A DNA stretch of 64,000 nt, taken from contig NZ_JAFCKP010000001.1 in assembly GCF_018130245.1 (NCBI RefSeq), positions 434,001-498,000 of the forward strand, given 5' to 3'. Position 1 is the stretch's first letter, and every line of letters begins with the position of its first letter. Below the pieces are notes generated by a model, which worked only from the letters and a program-made list of their open reading frames with translations, did not search any database and was not told where the DNA came from. The translations under genes were made by a program, and so were the position numbers. Origin of the DNA: Bradyrhizobium sp. SZCCT0231. Lineage in GTDB: Bacteria; Pseudomonadota; Alphaproteobacteria; Rhizobiales; Xanthobacteraceae. Below are positions 9,800 through 18,039 of the stretch, one piece after another.

Positions 9800-11149
9800 A
9801 TGCCCGATTTTCCGACACTGGCGAAGCTCGCCGAAGACCTCGAAAGCGGCCGCACCACCGCCCGCAAGCTGGTCGAGGCCTGCATCGCCAGGATTGCCGA
9901 TCCCGCCGGCGAAGGCCAGCGCGCCTTCATCCATGTCGACAAGGACGCCGCGCTGACGACCGCCGACGCCATGGATGCCCTGCGCAAGGTCAAGGCGGCG
10001 CCGTCGCCCTATGCCGGTATTCCCATCTCGATCAAGGATCTCTTCGACATCAAGGGACAGACGACGCGCGCCGGCTCCCGTGCGCTCGACGATTCCGATC
10101 CGGCCGAGCACGATGCGGCGGCGGTCGCGCGGCTGCGCCAGGCCGGCTTCGTGCTGATCGGCCGCACCAACATGACCGAGTTCGCCTATTCCGGCATCGG
10201 CATCAACCCGCATTACGGCACGCCGAAGGGCGCCTGGAACCGGGCCGAGGGCCACGTGCCCGGCGGCTCGTCCTCGGGCGCCGCGGTCTCCGTGCTAGAC
10301 GGCATGGCGCATGGTGCGCTCGGCACCGACACCGGCGGCTCGTGCCGGATTCCGGCGGCTTTCAACGGCATCGTCGGCTACAAGCCGACGCAGCGCCGCG
10401 TGCCGCTGGACGGCTCGGTGCCGCTGTCGTTCTCGCTCGACAGCATCGGGCCGCTGGCGCGATCGGTCAGCTGCTGTGCCATACTCGATGCCGTGCTCGC
10501 GAGCGAGCCGATCACAGCGCTGAAGCCGCGCCCGGTGAAGGGAATGCGGCTCGCGGTGCCTGTCACGATCGCGCTCGACGATCTCGACGCGGAGGTCTCC
10601 AAGACCTTCGAGCGCGCGCTGAAGACGCTGGCCGACCACGGCGCCATCATCGAGCGGATCGAGATGTCCGAATTTCACGACATCGGCCCGATGAACGCCA
10701 AGGGCGGCTTCGCCGCCTCCGAAAGCTACGCCTGGCACCGCTATCTCATCGCGGCCAAGGGCGACGTCTACGATCCCAGGGTTGCCGTCCGCATCATGCG
10801 CGGCGAGGCGCAAAGCGCGGCCGATTACATCGACCTGCTCAACGAGCGCCGCTCGCTGATCGCCCGCGTCAACGCGCGCATCGCGCCCTATGACGCCCTG
10901 GTGCTGCCGACCGCCGCCAACACGCCGCCGAAGATCGCGGACCTCGCCGACGACAAGGCGTTCACCACCCAGAACCTGCGCGCGCTGCGCAATTGCACCC
11001 TGATCAACATGATCGACGGCTGCGGCATCTCACTGCCCTGTCATCGCGAGGGCGACGTCCCGGTCGGCCTGATGCTGGCGGGCGCGGGCGGCTCGGACCG
11101 TCGTATCTTTGAACTTGCTGCCGGCATGGAGGCCGTCATTCGTGTTTGA
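9800..11149 (+). CDS. Amidase (amidase signature family)
   Basis: A 449-residue amidase signature enzyme. The catalytic Ser-cisSer-Lys triad is visible: Lys79 in PISIKD, the cis-Ser in GGSSSG (residues 157-159) and the nucleophile Ser181 in GTDTGGS. The start ATG 9800 (MPDFPTLAKLAEDLESG) was chosen because family similarity begins there; the ribosome-binding site is weak (GAGACAG). Enzymes of this family hydrolyse amides, with substrates ranging from simple aliphatic amides to ureido acids. The last bases overlap the next gene, a DUF2848 protein, suggesting a shared pathway. The natural substrate cannot be told. Confidence 0.92.
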   Translation: MPDFPTLAKLAEDLESGRTTARKLVEACIARIADPAGEGQRAFIHVDKDAALTTADAMDALRKVKAAPSPYAGIPISIKDLFDIKGQTTRAGSRALDDSDPAEHDAAAVARLRQAGFVLIGRTNMTEFAYSGIGINPHYGTPKGAWNRAEGHVPGGSSSGAAVSVLDGMAHGALGTDTGGSCRIPAAFNGIVGYKPTQRRVPLDGSVPLSFSLDSIGPLARSVSCCAILDAVLASEPITALKPRPVKGMRLAVPVTIALDDLDAEVSKTFERALKTLADHGAIIERIEMSEFHDIGPMNAKGGFAASESYAWHRYLIAAKGDVYDPRVAVRIMRGEAQSAADYIDLLNERRSLIARVNARIAPYDALVLPTAANTPPKIADLADDKAFTTQNLRALRNCTLINMIDGCGISLPCHREGDVPVGLMLAGAGGSDRRIFELAAGMEAVIRV

Positions 11150-11828
11150 CCTCACTTTCACCGTCGATGCCCAGGACACCACCACGCCGCTGACGCTGGC
11201 GATCGACCAGATGGTCATCGCCGGCTGGACCGGCCGCGATCCCGTCGCGCGCGACAAGCACATCGCCGAGCTGCAGGAGATGGGCATCGCCCCGCCGGCT
11301 TCGACCCCGATCTACTACCGCGCCTCGGCGCGGCGGCTGACCCAGCAAGCCCGCATCGAATGCACCGGTGGCGACTCCAGCGGCGAGGTCGAGTTCGTGC
11401 TGATCGGCTGGCAGGGCCGCATTTTCGTCGGCTGCGGCTCCGACCACACCGACCGCAAGGTCGAGGCCTACAACGTCACGGTGTCCAAGCAGATGTGCGA
11501 CAAGCCGATCGCCTCGACGCTGTGGGAGCTCGAGGACGTCATCGGCCATTGGGACAAGATGATCCTGCGCTCGTACGCCACGATCAAGGGCGAACGCGTG
11601 CTCTACCAGGAAGGCACGCTGGATGCGATGTTGCCCGTCGCCGACCTGATCGCGCGCGGTTTCGAGGGTGGCAAATTCCCCGACGGCTGCGCCATGTTCG
11701 GCGGCACGTTTGCCGCCAAGGGCGGCATCCGCCCGGCAGAGCGCTTCGACTTCGAGCTGGAAGACCCCGTGCTGAAGCGGACGATCAGGCACGGCTATGC
11801 CGTGACGACGCTGCCGGTGAGGGGCTGA
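11142..11828 (+). CDS. DUF2848 family protein
   Basis: A 228-residue cytoplasmic protein of the DUF2848 family, function unknown. I chose the GTG at 11142 (VFDLTFTVD), which overlaps the amidase stop by 8 bp; no in-frame ATG lies near this point. The protein has no signal peptide or membrane segment. Conserved-looking features are the GWTGRDP segment near the N-terminus and a DKMILRS segment in the middle. The fold may be of the fumarylacetoacetate-hydrolase type, but this is a guess. Tight coupling to an amidase implies handling of the acid product or of the same substrate. Confidence 0.8.
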   Translation: MFDLTFTVDAQDTTTPLTLAIDQMVIAGWTGRDPVARDKHIAELQEMGIAPPASTPIYYRASARRLTQQARIECTGGDSSGEVEFVLIGWQGRIFVGCGSDHTDRKVEAYNVTVSKQMCDKPIASTLWELEDVIGHWDKMILRSYATIKGERVLYQEGTLDAMLPVADLIARGFEGGKFPDGCAMFGGTFAAKGGIRPAERFDFELEDPVLKRTIRHGYAVTTLPVRG

Positions 11829-11837
11829 TCGGCGTCG

Positions 11838-12596
11838 TCATTGATTGACGGGCTGGGCTTGGGTGCCCGGCATGTCCTTGAGAAACAGCGGCCGGCTCTT
11901 GGCCGCTGCCGCCTGCGCCTCGCTGATCAGTCCGGCCGCCTGCATGCGATCGATGAGGTAGTCTCGGGAGGCCGTGTCGAAAGATCGGCTCGGGTAAGGC
12001 CGTCGTGCGCGCACAATGAGAAACGCGATTTCGTCGATACCGAGGTCCGCGAGCGCCTTTCCAAAGTAGGCCTCGGCCCCAGCCGCCACGCCATATGCAC
12101 TGCGGCCTAGATAGCTGTCATTGAGATATATCTCGAGGATCCTGTCCCGGGACAAGCTGCGGGTGACGCGCTGCATGAAGTAGATCGAGGCGATCGGGTC
12201 GATCTGCCGGTCATTCCCCGGGGTGAGTGACAGCAGGCAGCGCGCGACAGATTGCGTCACGCCGGCTGGTCTGGGGCTGCGGCCAGTGCCTAGGGCCAAT
12301 GCGATCTCGGCAATCGGATTCAGCGTCCAGGATTGGTAGAAACCAGGTTGCTCATACGCGATCACGGCGTCCCGGAGCAAAGGCTGGATATCGGCGAGGG
12401 GAATGTAAGCGCGCTTGGGATCGGTCCTGCACGCGGGGCCTGTCGGCGAAACCACCGCGAGCTGGGCTTCGGTCGGAAGTCCGATGCTGTACCCGTAGTG
12501 CCAGACCAGCCAACCGGACAAGGCGAGCAGGCCCACCCCCGCGAGCGAGAGCAGGGCCAGCACTGTCTTGGCGGCAATGACGAGAAATTTGTGCAT
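11838..12596 (-). CDS. GT51-like peptidoglycan glycosyltransferase domain protein, divergent
   Basis: A 252-residue protein with an N-terminal membrane anchor (about residues 5-30) and a divergent GT51 domain like monofunctional biosynthetic transglycosylases. The best-kept motifs are ILEIYLNDSYLG and AAGAEAYFGKAL. The first catalytic Glu appears kept in YEQPGF, but the usual G-x-S-T-x-T-Q-Q motif is reduced to AGVTQSVA. By alignment to ILExYLN, the second catalytic Glu position holds Ser (near DPIASIYF). The enzyme may therefore be weak or inactive. ATG 12596 is preferred over a TTG 33 bp upstream. The gene converges on DUF2848 and diverges from the oxygenase at 12825. Confidence 0.75.
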   Translation of the reverse strand: MHKFLVIAAKTVLALLSLAGVGLLALSGWLVWHYGYSIGLPTEAQLAVVSPTGPACRTDPKRAYIPLADIQPLLRDAVIAYEQPGFYQSWTLNPIAEIALALGTGRSPRPAGVTQSVARCLLSLTPGNDRQIDPIASIYFMQRVTRSLSRDRILEIYLNDSYLGRSAYGVAAGAEAYFGKALADLGIDEIAFLIVRARRPYPSRSFDTASRDYLIDRMQAAGLISEAQAAAAKSRPLFLKDMPGTQAQPVNQ

Positions 12597-12714
12597 CGAG
12601 GGCAGACAGAGGGAGCGGGGCAGATACAAATTTGCGTCGGAACCGGACGGAATTGGGGCGGGTTAGACCTCACGGAAATCGGGTGGTGGCAGCAGCTGCG
12701 ATCTGCCACACCCC

Positions 12715-12803
12715 GTCATTCCGGGGCGCGACGAAGTCGCGAGCTCTGGTGCGCAACCGCGCACCAGAGCTCGCGCCCAAGAGGGCGGGCGCCCCGGAAT
12801 GAC
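12715..12803. repeat. Palindromic repeat, family B (copy 2)
   Basis: It begins GTCATTCCGGGGCGCGA and ends GGCGCCCCGGAATGAC, with inner arms around GAGCTCTGGTGCGC. It sits just upstream of the 2OG-Fe(II) oxygenase start, within the shared divergent promoter region. Confidence 0.8.
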
Positions 12804-12824
12804 GGATGTGGATAGGATATCGCT

Positions 12825-13571
12825 ATGGCCATTGCCAAACGTGTTGCTGCACCAGACGCTGGAGCCGACCTCGCCTCCCGTATCGACGCCCTCGATTGGC
12901 CGCAGATCACCGCCGAGATCGATTCCCAGGGCTGCGCCATCCTGAAGAACCTGCTCACGCCGGACCAATGCCGCGCCATCGCCGCGCTCTATCCCGACGA
13001 CGACAACTTCCGCAGCCGCATCGTCATGGGCCGTCACGGCTTTGGCCGCGGCGAGTACAAGTACTTCTCCTATCCGCTGCCCGATCTGATCGCGCAGCTC
13101 CGCCCGGCGCTTTACGCGCACCTGCAAGGCATCGCCAATCGCTGGAACGAGGCGATGGGGATCGACATCCGCTATCCCACAGCGCATGCGCCGTTCCTGA
13201 AGCGCTGTCACGAGGCGGGGCAGGCGCGGCCGACGCCGCTGCTGCTGCAATATGAGGCTGGCGACTACAACTGCCTGCACCAGGACCTCCATGGCGAGCA
13301 CGTGTTCCCGCTCCAGGTCGCGATCCTGCTCTCCGAGCCCGGACGCGATTTCAGCGGCGGCGAGTTCGTGCTGACCGAGCAGCGTCCACGCATGCAGTCC
13401 CGCGCCGAGGTGGTGCCGCTCGCGCAGGGCGATGCGGTCGCCTTCGCGGTGCATCACCGTCCGGTGCAGGGGACACGCGGCACCTACCGCGTTAACCTGC
13501 GCCACGGCGTCAGCCGGATCAGGTCCGGCCAGCGCCACACGCTGGGTGTGATCTTTCATGATGCCAAATGA
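12825..13571 (+). CDS. 2OG-Fe(II) oxygenase family protein
   Basis: A 248-residue oxygenase with the iron-binding H-x-D in NCLHQDLHGEH (H152, D154), the distal His in VHHRPV (H210 or H211) and an Arg in YRVNLRHG for 2-oxoglutarate. The fold is the prolyl-hydroxylase-like double-stranded beta-helix. The substrate is unknown. The start ATG 12825 gives MAIAKRVAAPD. The next gene, an AlkB-like oxygenase, begins 9 bp after the stop, so the two are co-transcribed. Partnership with AlkB hints at a role in nucleic-acid or protein repair, but only by context. Confidence 0.88.
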   Translation: MAIAKRVAAPDAGADLASRIDALDWPQITAEIDSQGCAILKNLLTPDQCRAIAALYPDDDNFRSRIVMGRHGFGRGEYKYFSYPLPDLIAQLRPALYAHLQGIANRWNEAMGIDIRYPTAHAPFLKRCHEAGQARPTPLLLQYEAGDYNCLHQDLHGEHVFPLQVAILLSEPGRDFSGGEFVLTEQRPRMQSRAEVVPLAQGDAVAFAVHHRPVQGTRGTYRVNLRHGVSRIRSGQRHTLGVIFHDAK

Positions 13572-13580
13572 GTGTAACCA

Positions 13581-14234
13581 TTGACGGCTGATCTGTTCGA
13601 CAGCGTCGCCGAGGCGCAGCCTTCGCGCGAGGAGATCGCCGACGGCGCCGTGCTGCTGCGCGGCTTCGTCAAGCCGATCGAGCACGAGCTGATCGAAGCG
13701 GTGCGCGCCATCGTGGCGCAATCGCCGTTCCGGCGCATGACCACGCCCGGCGGCTACCAGATGTCGGTGGCCATGACCAATTGTGGCGAGCGCGGCTGGA
13801 TCACCGATCACACCGGCTATCGCTATGATCCCATCGATCCGCGAACCGGCGCGCCCTGGCCGGCGATGCCGCCGGCGTTTCGGGATCTCGCCCGCCGCGC
13901 GGCGGAGCAGGGCGGCTTCCAAAACTTCGCGCCCGATGCCTGCCTCGTCAATCGCTACGAGCCCGGCACGCGGCTGTCGCTGCATCAGGACAAGGACGAG
14001 CTGGATTATTCCGCGCCGATCGTCTCGGTCTCGCTCGGCCTGCCCGCGACCTTCCTGTTCGGCGGCCTTGCGCGCAGCGACAAGCCGAGCCGCTTCCGCC
14101 TCGTCCATGGCGATGTCGTGGTCTGGGGCGGCCCATCGCGGCTCGCCTATCACGGCGTCGCGCCTCTCGCCGAGGGCGAGCACGCGCTGCTCGGACGGCG
14201 GCGCATCAATCTGACCTTCCGCAAGGTGCTCTGA
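13581..14234 (+). CDS. alkB: AlkB-like 2OG-Fe(II) oxygenase (DNA/RNA alkylation repair)
   Basis: A 217-residue AlkB family dioxygenase. Iron ligands are H135 and D137 in LSLHQDKDE and H191 in AYHGVAP; the Arg-rich GRRRINLTFR binds 2-oxoglutarate. The NRYEPGTRLSLHQDKDE stretch is typical of bacterial AlkB. AlkB removes N1-methyladenine and N3-methylcytosine lesions by oxidative demethylation. No in-frame ATG fits: a TTG at 13581 (LTADLFDSVAEAQ), 9 bp after the preceding stop, is the most likely start, with translational coupling. The expected nucleotide-recognition lid precedes the core (MTTPGGYQMSVAMTNCG). No ada or other repair gene is nearby. Confidence 0.9.
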   Translation: MTADLFDSVAEAQPSREEIADGAVLLRGFVKPIEHELIEAVRAIVAQSPFRRMTTPGGYQMSVAMTNCGERGWITDHTGYRYDPIDPRTGAPWPAMPPAFRDLARRAAEQGGFQNFAPDACLVNRYEPGTRLSLHQDKDELDYSAPIVSVSLGLPATFLFGGLARSDKPSRFRLVHGDVVVWGGPSRLAYHGVAPLAEGEHALLGRRRINLTFRKVL

Positions 14235-14289
14235 AGCATTCCCTCGAGCCCGGCCGTCGTCTAAGCTCCGGCGAGGGGGAGGCGGCGAC

Positions 14290-15534
14290 ATGACGACAGC
14301 AGAGGTATCGACTGGCGCGAGCGGCAACGCGGCTCGCACGGGACTTTATCTCGCCGTGCTGCAACTGGTGTTCACGCTGGGCTGGACGACCTACGTCATC
14401 TACCTGCCGAAGCTCGCCGCCGATGTCGGCATCGCGCCGGCGGCGGTGATCTTCATCCTGATGCTGGACCAGGCGATCTTCACCCTCGCCGACACCGCGA
14501 TGGGAATCGCCGCCGACAGGATCGCGCCTGTCGTCGGCAGGCTCGGCCTGTTCGTCGGCGTGCTGGCAGCAATCTCCTGCGCGGCCTTCGTCGCGATGCC
14601 CTTCGTGGCCGGCATCGGCGCAGGCGCGCAGGCCTGGCTGATCGCGCTGATCGTGGTCTGGTCGATCACGTCATCGGCGCTGCGCGCTCCGCCGCTGACC
14701 CTGCTCGGCAAGTACCGCGCCAGGCCGCAGGTGCCGTTTCTCGCGGCGTTCGCCATGTTGGGCTATGGCGTCGCCGGCGCGGTCTCGCCCTATCTCGGCG
14801 TGGTGCTGCGCGAGCACGATGCGCGGCTGCCCTTCGTGATCTCCAGCGCGGTGCTGCTGCTGACGGCGCTCGGGCTGTCGCGGGTCGAGTACGATGTGGC
14901 GCGCGAGACCGTGCCGCCGACGCCGGCCGAGGCGGCCAAGCCGCTAGGCCTGGTGCCGATCACCTTCATCGTCGCGATGGTGGCGCTGGCGCTCGGCTAC
15001 CAGCTGCACTTTGCCATGAACAGCGCGCCGTTCTATCTGCGCTTCGCCAAACCGGCCGAACTGCAATGGCTGATGCCGGTGTTCTGGATCGGCTTCAACA
15101 TCGCGATGTTTCCGGCGAGCCTCGTCGTCAAGCATCGCGGCGGCTTGATCGTGATGGGTGCCGCCGGGCTGCTCGGTGCGGTCGCGATCGTCGTGGCGGA
15201 GCTTGCCGGCAGCCTCAATACGCTCATCGTTGCGCAGTTCCTCGCCGGCGCGGCGTGGGGTTGCATGCTGATGAGCGCGATCTCCGCCGCGCTCGCGATC
15301 GGCTCGACCGGCGCGGAAGGCAAGGTCACTGGCCTCGTCTTCTCGGCGCTGGCCCTCGGCACCTTCGCGCGGATGGCGGCGGTCGCGGGCGGCCTGCAGA
15401 AGATGCCCGAGTATGCGCCGCTGCTGCACTGGGCGCCGGTCGCCTGCTGGTCGGTCGCAGGCGCGGGCCTGCTGGTGATCGCGGCGGCGCGGCTTCAGGG
15501 AGCGTCCGGCCTCAAGGCTTCGGTGGGTGAATGA
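14290..15534 (+). CDS. MFS transporter
   Basis: A 414-residue integral membrane protein with about 12 hydrophobic segments, starting at ATG 14290 after AGGGGGAGG. The N-terminal half holds LYLAVLQLVFTLGWTTYVIY, and a loop resembling the MFS motif A region (DTAMGIAADRIAPVVGR) follows TM2. A central cytoplasmic loop (about residues 210-220) separates two six-helix halves. It probably exports or imports a small molecule, but no subfamily was recognised. It lies 55 bp after the AlkB-like gene and its end overlaps the convergent TPP-enzyme gene by 23 bp. Confidence 0.85.
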   Translation: MTTAEVSTGASGNAARTGLYLAVLQLVFTLGWTTYVIYLPKLAADVGIAPAAVIFILMLDQAIFTLADTAMGIAADRIAPVVGRLGLFVGVLAAISCAAFVAMPFVAGIGAGAQAWLIALIVVWSITSSALRAPPLTLLGKYRARPQVPFLAAFAMLGYGVAGAVSPYLGVVLREHDARLPFVISSAVLLLTALGLSRVEYDVARETVPPTPAEAAKPLGLVPITFIVAMVALALGYQLHFAMNSAPFYLRFAKPAELQWLMPVFWIGFNIAMFPASLVVKHRGGLIVMGAAGLLGAVAIVVAELAGSLNTLIVAQFLAGAAWGCMLMSAISAALAIGSTGAEGKVTGLVFSALALGTFARMAAVAGGLQKMPEYAPLLHWAPVACWSVAGAGLLVIAAARLQGASGLKASVGE

Positions 15535-17140
15535 ACGCCCAGGGGCTGACTTCCGAATCCCGGGTCACCTCGACCGAGATCAGATACGGCCCGCCATGGG
15601 CGAGTGCCTTCTCCATCGCCGCCTTGAACTGATCCGGCGCGGTGACGCGCGCTGCGGCCACGCCGAAGGACTCCGCGAGCTTGACGAAATCCGGATTGAC
15701 GAGGTCGGATGCGACCACGCGGCCGTCAAACCGCTCGCGCTGGTCGCGGCGGACATTGCCATAGGCGTTGTTGTTGAACACCAGCGTCACCACGCCGATG
15801 TTGAACTGAACGGCGGTGGCGAGCTCCTGCACGGCGAACATGAAGCCGCCGTCGCCGGTGATGGCGACCACCGGCTTGTCGGGGTTCGCCACCTTGGCGC
15901 CAAGGGCGGTCGGAAAGCCCGAGCCGAGCGTGCCCTGATAGCCTGACGTGATGAAGGTGCGCGGCTGATAGATCGGGAAGCCGTACCAGGAGGCGAAGCC
16001 GACCTGCGACAGTTCATCGGTGACGATCGCGTTGTGCGGCAGCACTTCGCGCAGGATGTTGAGATACGCCATCTGCGGCTGGATGCGCTGGATATCGGCT
16101 TGTGCTGACGCGGTGGCTTCGCGGATGTCTCCGCGCCGGCCTCTGCCCTTGGAATAACCGGCCTTCCTCACGGCCGCGACGAGATCGGCCGTCCCGTCCC
16201 TGGCGTCGGCGACAATCGCAACATCGGAGGCGAGCCGGCGCATCTCGGCCGGATCGATATCGATCCGGATGGATTTCAGCCCCTTCGGCTGATACGGCCA
16301 GCGGAAGCCCGAGGCCGGTAGCTCCGCGCGCGTGCCGATCGCGATCATCAGGTCTGTCGTGGGCCACAGTCTGTAGGCGGCGGCCATGGTGAGGCCGAGC
16401 TCATGCGCGTTGGAGACGATGCCGCGGCCGCTGCGGAAGGCGACCACGGGCGCATCGATCGTCTCGGCGAGCTCGAGGATCTCTTCACCCGCTTCGATCG
16501 CGCCGCTGCCGACGAAGATCATCGGCGCCTTGCTGGACTTGATGAGCGCAGCAGCCTGCTTGATCATATCAGGATCAGGCTGCGGCGCAGGCAGAGGCTC
16601 CAGCATCTTCGCGACGGGCGTGTCGGCGCGCTGCGTGAAGACGTCCCAGGGCATCTCGACCGAGGCAGGGCCGCGCCGGCCCGACATCATCTCCTGGAAC
16701 GCGCGCGCCACGACCGTCGGTGCGTTGCCGGGGTATTCGATGCGATCGGCCCATTTCACATAGGTGCGCAACGTGGCTAGCTGGTCCGGCATCTCGTGCA
16801 GGTGACCGCGGCCTTTGCCGAGAAACGGCGTCGGCACCTGCCCGGTGACGCAAAGCACCGGCTCGTTGCAGCCGAATGCGGTGAGAAGCGCGGCGCTGGC
16901 ATTGAGCACGCCCGGGCCGGGCACCACGCTGAACACGCCGGGCCGGCCGCTCGAGCGCGCATAGCCGAACGCCATGTAGCCGCAGGCCTGCTCGTGCCGC
17001 GCGCCGATCACCTTGAGCTGGGCCTGATGAAACGCGTCGAACAGCCCGTAGACCTGTGCGCCGGGCAGGCCGAACACGGTGTCGACACCATGGGCGACAA
17101 GCCCGCTTACGATCGCTTCGCCGCCGGTGAGGGTGGTCAT
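15512..17140 (-). CDS. Thiamine pyrophosphate-dependent enzyme (acetolactate synthase-like)
   Basis: A 542-residue three-domain TPP enzyme starting at ATG 17140 (MTTLTGGEAIVSGL). The cofactor-activating Glu is in GARHEQACGYMAFGYA, and the TPP/Mg motif in TGDGGFMFAVQELAT with NNNAYGNVRRDQ. The family includes acetolactate synthase, benzoylformate decarboxylase and similar 2-oxoacid enzymes; no regulatory subunit gene is near, so a catabolic role is more likely than valine synthesis. It is 26 bp downstream of hpaG on the same strand and so is probably the last gene of the hpaHFEDG operon. Its reaction in that pathway is unknown. The 3' end overlaps the MFS gene on the other strand. Confidence 0.87.
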   Translation of the reverse strand: MTTLTGGEAIVSGLVAHGVDTVFGLPGAQVYGLFDAFHQAQLKVIGARHEQACGYMAFGYARSSGRPGVFSVVPGPGVLNASAALLTAFGCNEPVLCVTGQVPTPFLGKGRGHLHEMPDQLATLRTYVKWADRIEYPGNAPTVVARAFQEMMSGRRGPASVEMPWDVFTQRADTPVAKMLEPLPAPQPDPDMIKQAAALIKSSKAPMIFVGSGAIEAGEEILELAETIDAPVVAFRSGRGIVSNAHELGLTMAAAYRLWPTTDLMIAIGTRAELPASGFRWPYQPKGLKSIRIDIDPAEMRRLASDVAIVADARDGTADLVAAVRKAGYSKGRGRRGDIREATASAQADIQRIQPQMAYLNILREVLPHNAIVTDELSQVGFASWYGFPIYQPRTFITSGYQGTLGSGFPTALGAKVANPDKPVVAITGDGGFMFAVQELATAVQFNIGVVTLVFNNNAYGNVRRDQRERFDGRVVASDLVNPDFVKLAESFGVAAARVTAPDQFKAAMEKALAHGGPYLISVEVTRDSEVSPWAFIHPPKP

Positions 17141-17166
17141 TGTATCATTCCACTTCGATTGTTGTC

Positions 17167-18036
17167 TTAGGCTTCGTCGACCACGCCGTTGCGCAAGCAT
17201 CCGATCCCCTCGGCCGCGACCTCGACGACGTCGCCGGGCTTCAGGTATCGCGGCGGATCGAACCGCGCACCCGCGCCGGTCGGCGTGCCCGTGACGATGA
17301 TATCGCCGGGGACGAGGGTTGCGAAGGTCGAGATATAGTTCACGAGATAGCGGAACGGAAACATCAGCCGGCTGGTGCAATCGTCCTGCCTGAGCTCGCC
17401 GTTGACATGCGTGGTGAGACGGATATCCGCAATCTGCGATTCCGATGTGTAGGGCACGAGCCACGGGCCAAGGCTGCCGCTGGAGTCAAAGTTCTTGCCC
17501 TGCGTGACGTTGAACTTGGCATGGCGCAGCCAGTCGCGCACCGAGCCCTCGTTGCAGAGCGTCAGCGCGGCAATGTGATCGAGCGCGGCGCTCTCGGGAA
17601 TGTGCCGGCCTTGCTTGCCGATCACCAGCACGATCTCGCCCTCATAGTCGAGCTGCGCGGAAGCACGCGGGCGCACCAGCGGCGTGTCGTGGCCGACGAA
17701 GGAGCGTGGGCTCCGCATGAACATGCTCGGATATTTCGGTGCGTCCTGGCCATCCTTGTACTCGGCATTGCGGTCGGGATAGTTGACGCCGATGCAGATG
17801 ATTTTCTCCGGCGCAGGCACTGGCGGCAGCCAGGTGATCTCGGCGACGGCGCGATCCGGCGCGCGGCCGGCGGCTTCTTCGGCGAAGCTCACCAACTTGC
17901 CGGCGGCGATCACCTCGCGCAGCGTCGGATAGTCTTTCGCGTAGCGCGCGGAGAGATCGACGATGCCGCCCTCCAGAACAGCGCCGTAGCAGATGTCACC
18001 CTTGACGGAATAGGTGGCGAGGCGAGGGAGCTTCAT
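17167..18036 (-). CDS. hpaG: Fumarylacetoacetate hydrolase family protein, HpaG-like isomerase/decarboxylase
   Basis: A 289-residue single FAH domain. The metal-binding acidic residues lie in DYEGEIVLVIGK (about residues 130-141); GVNYPDRNAEY and the late VTGTPTGAG match FAH enzymes acting on 2-hydroxymuconate-type diacids. In the homoprotocatechuate pathway HpaG decarboxylates 5-oxopent-3-ene-1,2,5-tricarboxylate and isomerises the product. E. coli HpaG is a duplicated two-domain protein of about 430 residues; this single-domain version may form a dimer to do both steps, or do only one. Start ATG 18036 lies 3 bp after the hpaD stop. Assignment rests on the fold plus the flanking hpa genes. 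Confidence 0.82.
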   Translation of the reverse strand: MKLPRLATYSVKGDICYGAVLEGGIVDLSARYAKDYPTLREVIAAGKLVSFAEEAAGRAPDRAVAEITWLPPVPAPEKIICIGVNYPDRNAEYKDGQDAPKYPSMFMRSPRSFVGHDTPLVRPRASAQLDYEGEIVLVIGKQGRHIPESAALDHIAALTLCNEGSVRDWLRHAKFNVTQGKNFDSSGSLGPWLVPYTSESQIADIRLTTHVNGELRQDDCTSRLMFPFRYLVNYISTFATLVPGDIIVTGTPTGAGARFDPPRYLKPGDVVEVAAEGIGCLRNGVVDEA

Positions 18037-18039
18037 CGC

